A stretch of DNA of 64,000 nt from positions 124,001 to 188,000 of the forward strand of contig BTPP01000013.1 of assembly GCA_037102815.1 (NCBI GenBank). Reading direction: 5' to 3'. The position numbers were made by a program, and so were the translations under genes. Source of the DNA: Neurospora intermedia. Its lineage: Eukaryota > Ascomycota > Sordariomycetes > Sordariales > Sordariaceae. Numbering within the stretch: position 1 is the stretch's first letter; every line of letters begins with the position of its first letter. The notes under the pieces are model-generated. The model was not told the origin of the DNA. It ran no database searches and was given only the letters and a program-made list of their open reading frames with translations. Below are positions 1 through 11,491 of the stretch, one piece after another.

Positions 1-2123
1 AATATAAGTAGTTTATAATTTATATATCCTCGGTTATTTTAATTGTAAGGGTACAATAATTATATTTAATCGGTACTTTTACTAACCGCTATTAAATACC
101 TATATACAATAATTCCTTTATAATTATTATACTTATAGTTTTATAAAGGTATAGAAAGAGTAAAAACGAAGTTTAATATAATTATTATCTATACCGAATT
201 AGTTTAATAGAAAAATATAAATAGACTTTATTATAGACCTCCCTAAAGCTAATAGTAATATTTATCTTTAAGTAATTAAAGATCGGTTAAGTAAGAGTAT
301 AATATTAGAACTAATACCTTTAATAGAAGTCGAATTGTACGCCGAACGCTTCTTATAATACTTTATACATTATTATAGCTTCCTACGGTCTATTATAAAC
401 GACCGAAGGTTAAATTAAACTAGCCGGTTCTAAGCGAAGCTCTATAAATTTTTTAATATTAAACGTCTTTTAAATATAGTTTACTACCCCTAAACCGATA
501 ATAGCCCCGAACGGATAAATTAAAAAATATATATATATTTCCGAACGGTAATTAATTATATATAAGACAATTAGAATAAATAGTACCCTATAACTTAATT
601 AATTATTAATAGCTATATTAATACTTCTATTAGAATATTTCCCTTCTTTACTATATATAAGTTCGATATAAAGCTTCTAATTTCTATTATAAGGGAAGAA
701 GTCTATTTAGGAACTCCCCTTCTCTCTATTAAGAAGCGGGTTTATTAATTCGTATAGAAACTATAGTAAATTACAAATTTATATTAAATAATTATAACTA
801 TAGCTATTTAAGAGTAAAAGAAATTCGCTAATTAATATTATTAATTAGCCGAGCGCTTCCAAATTAAGAATAAAGTTTAATTTAATTTAAAGAATTATAT
901 AACGGACTACCTAAAGAAGAAGTTTAATTAATTATATACGAAATATACGGTTTTTAAAGTCTTTTCTCCGTATATAGTAGAGCTTTCTAGCCTTCCCCGA
1001 ATTATCTATAATATTTTCTATATCGATTTTCTCCGTCGAATTGCTATTAATCCCCTCTTAAACTAAAAATTTACCGATAATTAACTATCTATTATTAAAA
1101 TTAAAGGAGAATTAGAGTTTTAAATCGAAAAGATTCTATATATTAATACTATAAAAAGACGTAAAGGAGTAGTTAGAGAAGTCCTAGTAAAGTAGAAAAG
1201 GTATTGGGATTTAATTTAAGAATTATTATAAGAGTTTTTAAAGACGGTAGCGTTAAATTAATTCGAAGCTAAGTACGGCCTAATAGTAACGAATAATAAA
1301 CCCTTTAATTATTATATTAAGAAATACCCGTCCAATAATATATAGGACTACAAATTTATTAATAAATAATATAGAATTAATTATAAAATTACTATTAAAA
1401 AACGGAATTAAAGATTCTTAAACAGTACTATACCAAACAAAAATTTTATTCGGGCTAAGCCTAAGACCGCCCTAAAATACTAAATATCTTTTATAATATT
1501 ATTATTTAATAAATCCCTTATAGTACCGTCTATATTAAAAAAGTTAATATTCTCCTTTCTACCGCTAGCAAGGTTCTCCAATATAGGTTCGTATATATTA
1601 TAAGGGCGGATATTTTTTAAGCGTACATTAGGTAATAGCGAGGGGAGTAGGCGAATACTATTCGAGGGACGGACCCCGAAGGGTAATTAGGGGATTAAGG
1701 TATTTTATTACTCGAATCTACGAAGGGTAGTAGTAGTAGGGGTATTAGTACAAAAGTATTTATTAAGAGTATTATCCTTCTTATAAATTAAAAGATAATA
1801 TTTAGATTAAATATTGGAAGGGCTAGCTATTAAGGCGGAAGATTTAATAGTAGTAATAGTAATTGTCTCTTTCTTTTTCTTCTTCTTCTTTTTAAATTCT
1901 TCGTTATACTAATCGATAAATTTATTTATTAACCTTATAATAGGGGGTTCCGCTACCTACCTTACTTAGTTTATATTAAGCTTTAGGGTAATTATCCTTT
2001 TTTAGAATTTAATTAATTAAATTTTTAATAAAAAATTAGCGCCGGATTCGCCGGGTTTAATAGTAGGATTCGGTAGGCGGGCAACGGCCGCTTTAATACT
2101 AATTTTATTCTAAGAGCCGCTAT

Positions 2124-2379
2124 TGTCACAGGGCTAGCCTGTGTGCCTTGTGCCTGGTGCCAGCGTACAGCAGCTTCTGAGACTGCTGTACGCTGTCATC
2201 ACTGCCGGCGAATTGCCGGCAGCTGATTGGTCAGAACGCTGCCTGCCGCGGGTCGGTCAGACCCGCTGGCGGTCGCCTTCATAAGGCTAGCCTTCCGGGC
2301 ACTCGGCTGCACTTCTCTTCCTTTCTCCTTCGTGTAATTACGCATAATCACATCTACCATCTACCCTTTGCCCGTAATA
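2124..2379 (+). repeat. 5' LTR of element C
   Basis: This 256-bp repeat begins TGTCACAGGGCTAG and ends CCCGTAATA. It pairs with 8,997-9,252. It is GC-rich and nearly intact next to a TA-saturated interior. The final TA, instead of the usual CA, fits a C-to-T change of the RIP type. Confidence 0.92.
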
Positions 2380-5300
2380 ATTAATTGCACCTTTTAACTA
2401 TTGCGTTTACAGCGCAAAACCTTCTTTCATTGCGCAGTTGATCTTTAGTATCAGTGCGCGTATATAGGAATCGCCTCGTTGACGAGTCGCTAAGTCTAGC
2501 ACCCCAATCGACCGATAGTCGTAGTCACGATAGTTATAGTCCTAGTCCCGCTCCCTTTATTTAATGAATAAGGGCAGGCACTCTTTATCTAAGGGATAAG
2601 AGACCGCTTCGTGCAACTACCTTTCTTATATTTAATAACGAGAATAGCGACTGCGCGTCCTTTTCACCCGTTAATAGCACTGACGATCTCATCAACCTCG
2701 GTACCCCTCCCAGAAGTATACTATTTAATTTGAACAATATTTACGAAGTATTTAACGAAGTTATTAATACTACCGACGTTGCCGTTTGTTAAGTAGTATT
2801 CGTCGAGCTCCTTCCTTCGGTAGCGGTTAGCGACCTTCTTATCGGTATTAAAAATAACGAGGAGAAGAAGGCTATTCTCCGCACCTATCTCGACATAGCT
2901 AACGATATTGCTCAAAATCCCATTTTCCACTCGATTATCGCCCCGCTCGGTCGCCTTCACTACAACAACCTTACTCAATACAAGGATATTACTATCGACC
3001 TCGAGTATAGTAAGGACGAATTAAAGACCGCCCGTACGATAGCCACTAAGGCTTAGGACAATTTCGACTAAAAGAACCTCGACTATTTCAACTTAATAAT
3101 CGAGTTTAGCGCCCTTTAGAAGAAATTCGACGATCTTACTATAGACTACGCCGCGCTTAAGTCCTATAGTACTAACATTAGGTCCTTATATAATAACCTT
3201 ACCAAAATATCTAATACCGGCGCTAGTAAAATATCGTCCTTAAAATAGACTATAGAAAACCCGCCAATTTTTACCGGTAAAGAGAACGTTAGTACTACTC
3301 GTAAGTACAAAATCTTTAAGGCGTAGCGTTTCTGCATCTAGTCCCAGTAGAAGTGCGACCCCCTCCTATATATTGACGAGGACGTTAAGATTATCTGTAC
3401 CGCTATACTATTAGGTCCTAAAATCTTATTTAGAATTTAGAATAATCTAAATATTATTCAGAGTAGAAGAGACGCGGATTCCTAGCGTTAGAAGATAGGC
3501 GCCGAATTTATAAAGTACCTAGTTACCCGTTTCTAGAACGTTAATTTGAAGATGGACGTTAGCCGTCGCCTCGAGGAATTCTTTATAAAAAATATATCTT
3601 TTACAGAATTCGAACTAGAGTTTACTAACTTAATAAACCTCTACGGCCTTAATAACTCTATAAAGGTTTACTACCTACGTAATAAAATTAATAAGCGCCT
3701 CCGTAACGCTTTCGCGTACTATAACCTTCCTGAAGCTAACGATTTTAAAAAATAGCTTACAATTTACTGTACCGTCGCCGGTAATCTAGAGGATGCCGAC
3801 CATCGCTACAAAATAAATGCCCGTATCTTCAGTAACGGCGCCCCTACCAGTGGAGGCTTTAGTAGTACCAATACTAATACGGGTAGCGCTAGCTCTCACA
3901 ATGCCGATAACGTTCCTATTAACTAAGGTAGCAATAAGATGGACCTCAACGCCATCGACCTCGCCGTCTTTATCTATAAGGACATTCTTAATCAGCGTAC
4001 CCACGAGGGTAAATACCGCCGTTGTAGTAGTAACGGCCACATCGCCCGCAACTACCTCGCTTCGGTTAACTATAACTCCTAAAGCCCCTAATATAATAAG
4101 GGCAAGAGGAATAAAGGCAGGGGAAGAGGCAAAGGTCGTCGCAATAGAGAGGAAGTCCGTACCGCCGAGGCCGCGCCCACCGCCGCCGCCGCCGCCCCAG
4201 CCGTAGCCGCCGCCGCCGCTACCGCAACCGGCGATAAGTACTACAATAAACCGGAAAACGCTTAGCCTCTGTACCTAGTTGCATATAGAGGCCCTTCCTA
4301 TCGTTATTGTAGAGACGAGTTTTAGACTTTTTAAAATTAGAAGGTTTGGAGGAGGTTAGGATACAATCGTTAAATAGTTCTACTTCCCCAAATTCAATAC
4401 TCTTATCCTTTTATATTATAATTAAATTATATAAAAATTATTATATCGCCCTTATTAATTCTAGTTATTCCGTATTCGCCTTTATTGACCGCTCGTTCGT
4501 TACTAAATATAACCTTCCCTATTTCTACCTCCGTTAAGTAAAAAAGCTCGTTCTCGCCGATAGAGTAATTAAAAGTATTATCTCTAAAGGGGTGATAGCT
4601 AAGTTCCGTATCGGGCACTATACTGAGACAGTCACCTTCCTAGTTTATAATATTTCGAGGAACTATCCAATTATTTTGGGATTCCCGTAGATATAATATT
4701 ACAAACCAGAGATCGATTACGACTAGTACGGAATACGCTTTACTAACCCGGAATATAGAGGACGCTATCTACCCGCCGACCTCTCTAGAGACCAGTTGGC
4801 GGCGCTAAGGGCCCTTACCAACCGAATCTCGGCCGTGGCTATTCGTAGCGAGGTCGCCCTAGCCCCCCAGCCGCCCCTAGAACGCAATGTAGTTGGAGAG
4901 GCACCGGCACCGACAATAATAACAACCTCATCGCGGAGCGGAGCTGTTAGCCCTACTCAAATAGAATCGCCGCCGCCGCCGCCGCTACCGCTACCTTCTA
5001 CGGTAGAAGGGGTTGTTACAACTCTACCCATCGTCCGTGCCAATTACTAAACCATCTCGCCCCCTATTAAGGTACTAATAACCAATAGGGCCGGATCTAA
5101 GGTCGGTATTACTAGTACGGCTATTCTCTTAATTAAGACCAAAAGCCCAGTACACCACCAACCCCATATCCGTCTTAACGGCCAGCGCATTTCCGTAAGT
5201 ATAAAGCGCCCCCGTACCGGCCGCTACCGCAACTTTAATATAGACTCTTCTATTAAACTAAGTAATATTAGGGAATTTAACGCCGCTATTTTCAATTTCG

Positions 5301-8300
5301 TTTGCGGATCCTAATAGTTGTAGCCGTACATTACGAATTATATTAAGCTCGAGAGGTTGGCTACCGCGGTGGAAATCCGGGATATAGATTTAACTGAGGA
5401 AATAGTTATAAATATTATAGCCGGTAGCGGTTAATAGTATAAAGAGAGTTTCCCTCCCCTTCTCTACCCCTTTATCGATAATTTAGCTAGCGCTTACTTA
5501 TCCGAGGAATTTCGGGAGGTAGCGGTTCTAGCTAAAGTAATCTATTTAATTAGTAACTTTAACTAGGATGTACTATTCTACGAGGAAACGATATGGCGGG
5601 TATATTTGGTTAAGATCTCTAATAAAAATACAAAGAAGTTCTTCGATAAGGCCGACCGCCTAATTAAAACGAAAGACGAGATTATCGCCATCTTAGGGAA
5701 GTTAAAGGGTCGTCGATATATTAACGAAGTAGCAGCATTCCTCCCTTCCCTAACTGAAGAAGTCCCCCCCTATCGATTATATAACTATAAAATTAAACTC
5801 TAGCCGGGGGCGACTCCTTCCAACGTAAAATTGCACTATATATCCCTAATTAAAGTTAGTATCGTTAAAAAATAGATTAACAATAATTTGAGAAAGAGCT
5901 TCATCCGCCCGTTTCAATCGGCGGCTGCTTCCCCTATCCTTTTAGTAAAGAAGCCTAGCAGCGGCGTCCGTATTTATATCAATTACCGTAGCGTTAATAA
6001 TGTAATATTAAAGTTATACTATCCGCTACTATTAATTAAGAAAACGCTCAACGCTATCTACTATATAAAGATTTTTATTAAATTGGATATTATCGCAACT
6101 TTTAATAGGATCCGTATAAAAGAGGGATATAAATGGCTCACTGCGTTTATAACCCGTTTTAGCCTCTACGAATCTATTATCTACCCGTTCGGCCTCTAGG
6201 GCGCCCCAGGGACTTTCTAGAACTATATTAATAATATCCTGCACAATATCCTCAACGTATATGCGATAGTATACCTTAATAACGTCCTAATCTATTCAAA
6301 TAGCGAGGAAGACTACGAAGATTACGTTAGGGAGGTCCTCTAGCGAATAATCCGAGCGGGACTTTAAATCGATATTAATAAATACGAATTCTACGTTACA
6401 AGGACGAAATACCTAAGTTTGATTATTACGCCGGGAGGATTTGAAATAGATTTTAATAAAGTCTCTACCGTTGTAACTTGGGAGGCTCTAGAAACTAAGA
6501 GAGCGCTGTAGCGTTTCTTAGGCTTCGCTAATTTCTATCGACGATTCATTAAATACTTTTCGATTATCATTGGTCCGCTATACGAATTAACGAAGAAGTC
6601 GGCTAATTAGCAATAAACCGACTAATACTAAAAGTCCTTTAAAACCTTCAAAAAGGCCTTCAATAGTAGCCCAGTACTTCGAATCTACAATTAGTCTAAA
6701 TAGACCGTCGTCGAAACGGACGCTTCGAATTAGGCTTATAGTAGCACTCTATTCTAGTATGACGAGAAGGGAGTCTTATACCCGGTTGCATACTTCAGCC
6801 AACAATACTCTTCGGCCGAATATAATTATAATATTTATAATAAGGAATTACTCGCTATCGTTAAGGCTTTTAAAGAGTAGCGCCCTAAATTGGAAAGTGC
6901 CTAAGAACCGTTCGAAGTCCTTACCGACTATAGAAGCTTGAAGACCTTTATAATTAATAAGTAATTTACCCCCTATTATATATATTAGTCTCAATTCTTC
7001 TCCCGTTTTAACTTTACAATTAAATACCGCCTAGGATCTTTATAAGTACGTCCCGACGCACTAAGTAAGAAGCTAGAGGATTTACCTAAGGATAACACTA
7101 ACGAGAGGCTATTAACTAAGAATAAAGTTTTATTCGACTATAATATTTTTATTAATGGAGTATTCGTTCTAGAGGACGGAGGTGAGGAGGTCGATATTAG
7201 TACCGAATATATCTACGATCTAGAGGTACTAAATAAAAAATTAACGGATAATTTAGTAGCGGAGGGCTACGAAAAGTCGACGATACTTTAGGATATCGTT
7301 GTATACCTAACGGACCCCAACCATCGAACATAGTTTAAAGAGGTTAAAGATTATATAAAACGGGTCCCCTTCGCCGAATACCGTACAATCTAAGGACGGG
7401 CGTACTTCTATAGCGCCGTCCTCGTCGACCCTACTAATATAGAACTTTATCTCTCGCTCCTCCAACGTATTTATAATTCGCCGGCCGCCGGCCACCCGGG
7501 TCGCGAAAAAACCTACTCGCTACTATCGCAGTTTTTCTTTTAACCAAGAATATACGCTACAGTCCGATCGTACTACAAAGCTTATCTAGTATACACTAAG
7601 TCCAAACTATCTTAATACGCCCCCTATAGTTTTTTAAAACCGTTAGCAGTATTATTTGTACTATAGAAAGATATTTCGGTCGACTATATTACTCCGTTTA
7701 CGCCCTATCTACACTGCGGACAAGATTTTAAATATATTGCTATTATTATCGATCGGTTAATAAAAATACGGTATTATATCCCTACCGTAGGTTTAATAGC
7801 GGAGGAATTGGTAGAACGTTTTATAGAGAAAGTCTATAGTATTTATAGTTTACTAGATTCTATTATCTCTAATCGTAGTACCTAATTTATTTCGTAGTTC
7901 TAGAAAGCTCTATCGTTATAATTAGAAGTCGCCCTCAAACCCTCCTCTACTTTCTACCCTACTACTAATAGCTAGACCGAGCGTATTAATGCCGAAATGG
8001 AGAAATACCTTTACTTCTATATTAATTAGGCACAGGACGATTAGGTAGATTAGCTACTAATCGCGGAGTTCGCTAGGAATAACTTAATTTCTAAGACTAT
8101 TAATATCTCCCCCTTTTTTACCAACTACGGTTTTTACCCCCGTATAGGCATCGAACCAGCTAAACCATACCCACTAGAGATATCGGCGGTATAATAAGCT
8201 AAATATTTCAAAGTTAACGAACTGGTTGACCGGTTTAAGTAAATATTAGACTTCGTTACGAATTAAATATAGTAAGCCTAGTAGCGCTACGAGGATAATG

Positions 8301-8996
8301 CGAATGCCTATCGATTAAATGCGCTAAGGTATAAGAAAGGGGATAGGGTCCTACTTAATACTAAGAACCTCAATACCGGCCGCCCCTATATTAAACTTAT
8401 ACCCCTCTTTAAAGGACTATTCGAAATCCTTAAAGTAAATAACTATCGAATTACGCTCAAGCTCCCAATTAATATAAAGTATAGCCTAACGTTCTATATT
8501 AGCAAGGTCAAACTGTAGAACGAGGAGGGTTTGCCGGGCCAGACGGACGTAGAGGAATAGGACGTTCGTACTAACTATAGCCGGACTATAAGGAGGACGG
8601 ATAATAGGGAGGACTTTATAGAATACGAATTCGAGAGGATCGATAAATACCGGAAGAATAATAAAGGTCGTTAGGAATACCTCGTCGTTTAGGCACCCCT
8701 ATATACACCGTTATAATAGCTGCGCGCCGACGTATTTATAGCCCCCGATGCTGTACGGGCCTTTTACAACGAATACCCGGAAGCGCTATGCCTATTAGCT
8801 TGGGCGGTAGCGGAGAAGAGGCGGAAGGAGAAGGAGAAGGAAGTAAAGCGGGAGGCTCCAATTCTGCGGCGGAGGTTATAACAATAACCACCGGGGGCGG
8901 TGAAGGCTTTTCGGGAGCGGACCGCTCGTTTAATAGGGATTTCTATTATTTTATATAATATTAGTCAGCCATATAGCTTCTTTTAATCCGGGGAAG

Positions 8997-9252
8997 TGTC
9001 ACAGGGCTAGCCTGTGTGCCTTGTGCCTGGTGCTAGCGTACAGCAGCTTCTGAGACTGCTGTACGCTGTTATTACTGCCGGCGAATTGCCGGCAGCTGAT
9101 TGGTCAGAACGCTGCCTGCCGCGGGTCGGTTAGACCCGCTGGCGGTCGCCTTCATAAGGCCAGCCTTCCGGGCACTCGGCTGCACTTCTCTTCCTTTCTC
9201 CTTCGTGCAATTACGCATAATCACATCTACCATCTACCCTTTGCCCGTAATA
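8997..9252 (+). repeat. 3' LTR of element C
   Basis: This repeat has the same length and the same ends as the 5' copy at 2,124-2,379, with about six transition differences. It is followed directly by the second copy of the GCTAT target duplication, after which copy A1 resumes. Confidence 0.92.
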
Positions 9253-10153
9253 GCTATAGAAATTAAATTTAAAATATAGAACGAGTAAAATAAATAATTT
9301 ATATAGGAATAAAGCCTTTCTTTTCTAAGAGAGAAAAATTAAGTAGTACTTTAAAGGTAATTAGAAAAATAGTCCGTTAAGGACCGGAAATATAATTAAC
9401 AGTATATTAAATTATAAAAACGTTCTAAATTTAAATTAGGGTTAGTTCGTAAATTATTTTACTATATTAATAAAGTAAATAAGCAATAGCCGAATTACCC
9501 GTAGGAGTAATAATATAATTATATTTATAAGAGAGGTAGTAAATATACTAATTAAATTAAGGTTCAATTGCTTTAGTAACGAAGGCCGAGATTATATCGT
9601 CGGTAGTAGTTTTATTAATACTGATTATAATCGTATTGGGCCGGGTTTGAACCGGTTTAGGGATTTTAGGCTTTTTAAGAGCCGGAATAAGAATTGTAGG
9701 CGGGGCGGGGGAAAAACTTTATTACTATTACTATTATAGGAATTATTAGAACTATTAGAATTAGACGAATTAGTTGAAATTAAATTAATTAGGAGTATTA
9801 AATATTTTAAACGAATTATTACCGATATATTAGTATAAAAATAGGGTAAAGGTAAAATAAACGATAGAATAAATTATAAGGAAGTAATAAAAGAGTAAGA
9901 GAGAAAAATAAAGTAAGGGTTAGAACAATAGGGAAACGGCGGTATAAGGATATTTATAGTAGAGAATTATAATTTTATTAAAGAAGGAGAAAGGAGGAAA
10001 AGAGAGAGAAAGGAAGCGATTTAAAAGATATAAATTACTTAAGTATAACGTAGGTAATAGTAAGGAGGAAGCTTATTATTTAATCTTAAGGGTATATATA
10101 ACGGAGTACAGGCTTATAAATAATTTTTTAATTAGAGGGGAGGAGGGGGTTAA

Positions 10154-10411
10154 TATTATAGGGCTTACTACCCGTAATTAGAGTAATTAATAATCTCGCT
10201 AATCCGAATTTCAACCGGCCGGCAGTTAAAGCGACTAATTAGGTTGCTTACCGCTACGGTACCCCGGCGGCCCGTATACGCGCACGTCCTTTAAAAAGGA
10301 TAGCTGGCTATACCCGCCCAAAGGGCGCTCTTTTACCCTCTTTTCTTCTTCGTAGAACCTTATCGATTGATTGAGGCCAGTATCTGTGCCAACTGTGCTG
10401 CACCCCTTACA
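10154..10411 (+). repeat. 3' LTR of Gypsy copy A1
   Basis: This 258-bp unit ends in CCCCTTACA and matches the reverse complement of 56,581-56,838, which has the same length. It begins with TATTATAGGGC, preceded by a purine-rich tract, which is where an LTR should start. It is clearly less TA-rich than the element body. Its left edge is inferred from the paired copy and may be off by a few bases. Confidence 0.75.
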
Positions 10412-11101
10412 TCTTAAACCTTGTTTAAAGAGTTTTAGAGCCTAATATAAGCTCCCTTATATTTACAAAATAGAGGCTCTATTAAAAGAGGGTAAAATAG
10501 CTTTAGTAATTAAGGACGTATATTATCCCTTCTAATATCTATATTAACAACGTATAAGTAATTATTATCTATAGTCCGGTTACTCCCTATACTAACCCTT
10601 ATATTAGGATATAGTAAATAAATACTTTAAATATTAGCCAATTGCTCGAATAATCTCCAAAGGCCGCCTACGTAAATAAGGCGGGCCGTTTGGTAGTAAA
10701 CCTATATTCGTAGTACTATTAATTAGGTTATAATTAAATAAAGTAACCCTAATTAGAAGAATTAAAGGTAAATTACGTAACCCTAGTACTATTCGAACTT
10801 TAATACGCTGCAATTATTCTTAGTACGAGCTAAGTCCTAGTATTAAAGAGATAGATACTAGTAACGCTCGTATTCGTACCTAAAGTGAGGTACGTAACTA
10901 TATTGAAGTAGTTGACGATAATGAGAATAATAAATTAAGGAGATATTAGGTAGCGAGGGTACGAGAGTAGAGGGCGAGAGAGGAGGCGGCTATCGAGATA
11001 TTATTAATTTTATCCTTCTCCTCCCTCTCTAACGAGCTCTCTAAATTAACGTTACTCTCGTTAAAATTAGAGTTTTCAAATATAAGCATCTAGAGTAGAA
11101 T
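10412..11101. other. TA-rich RIP-like DNA without recognisable gene
   Basis: The composition is as TA-rich as the element bodies, with frequent TAA/TAG in all frames. I could not place this stretch in any element family. The change to normal composition occurs at about 11,100. Confidence 0.6.
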
Positions 11102-11491
11102 ACCCTCAATACCATGAAAGTATCACTATATTAGATTGGCGCTATCGGATTTACTTACTTGCCTACTGAAGACCAAAATTACACGGCATTTACTAGGGAT
11201 TTACTGCGTTGACCCACTTCAAGACATGAAAAATCACGATTTTTACAGCTAAAACGGGATATTTTACATGTCAGCTGTTGGGCTGCAAAAGTGGGTGCAT
11301 TTAAGTTTTTGGGGGGTGTGGGCAAGTAATCTCTTTTTTTGTTTCTGTCGCGTCAGTCGAAGGAGTTTAGAGGTACCTACTCTTCATCTCCCCAAGCTCC
11401 ATGCTGCCTTTTCAGGATCTTGCCTGCCACCAATGCTACCAACAAACATAGACCCGACCGCCTTAGTCTTGAAGTAGCTCGGAAAGTGTGG
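11102..11491. other. Short intergenic stretch downstream of the NLR gene
   Basis: This is normal-composition DNA between the edge of the RIP block and the stop codon of the NLR gene. It presumably contains that gene's 3' UTR. No gene is seen. Confidence 0.5.

Larger units (their letters stand above)
2124..9252 (+). mobile_element. Element C: Ty3/Gypsy LTR retrotransposon (chromovirus type), full length but broken
   Basis: This is a 7,129-bp element bounded by two 256-bp LTRs and flanked by the 5-bp direct repeat GCTAT (2,119-2,123 and 9,253-9,257). The order of parts on the plus strand is Ty3/Gypsy. A gag-like region lies at about 2,640-4,200, with a decayed CCHC knuckle near 4,010-4,060. 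A protease region is at about 4,350-4,700 and reverse transcriptase at about 5,890-6,350, where a PFQSAAASPILLVKK motif is readable. RNase H lies at about 6,690-6,930, with [11 protein letters not shown]. Integrase covers about 7,450-8,150, and a chromodomain-like stretch lies at about 8,610-8,700. The coding frames carry many breaks, so the copy is a fossil. The LTRs differ by about six positions, all transitions, which fits a fairly recent insertion later hit by RIP. Confidence 0.9.
1..10411 (+). mobile_element. Copy A1: RIP-decayed Ty3/Gypsy chromovirus, 3' half, split by element C
   Basis: The parts of this copy are 1-2,123 and 9,258-10,411, about 3.28 kb in all. The plus strand shows decayed integrase core sequence from position 1, with a DRLSKS-like motif near 280-300. 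A chromodomain-like stretch follows at about 1,120-1,300, with short motifs such as KGVVREVLVK and FEAKYG. After it come a non-pol region, a purine-rich tract at about 10,130-10,153 and a 3' LTR. The reverse complement of 56,581-59,867 runs colinear with the two parts over their whole length, so this is one family in opposite orientation. The body is very TA-rich and broken at many places, as expected from RIP. The 5' half lies beyond the window edge. The age is older than element C, which is inserted into it. Confidence 0.85.

Noticed and set aside
3817-4206. Proline-rich frame of 129 codons inside element C
   Set aside because: It is a shifted reading of the CCG-rich end of the gag region and does not follow the element's coding phase.
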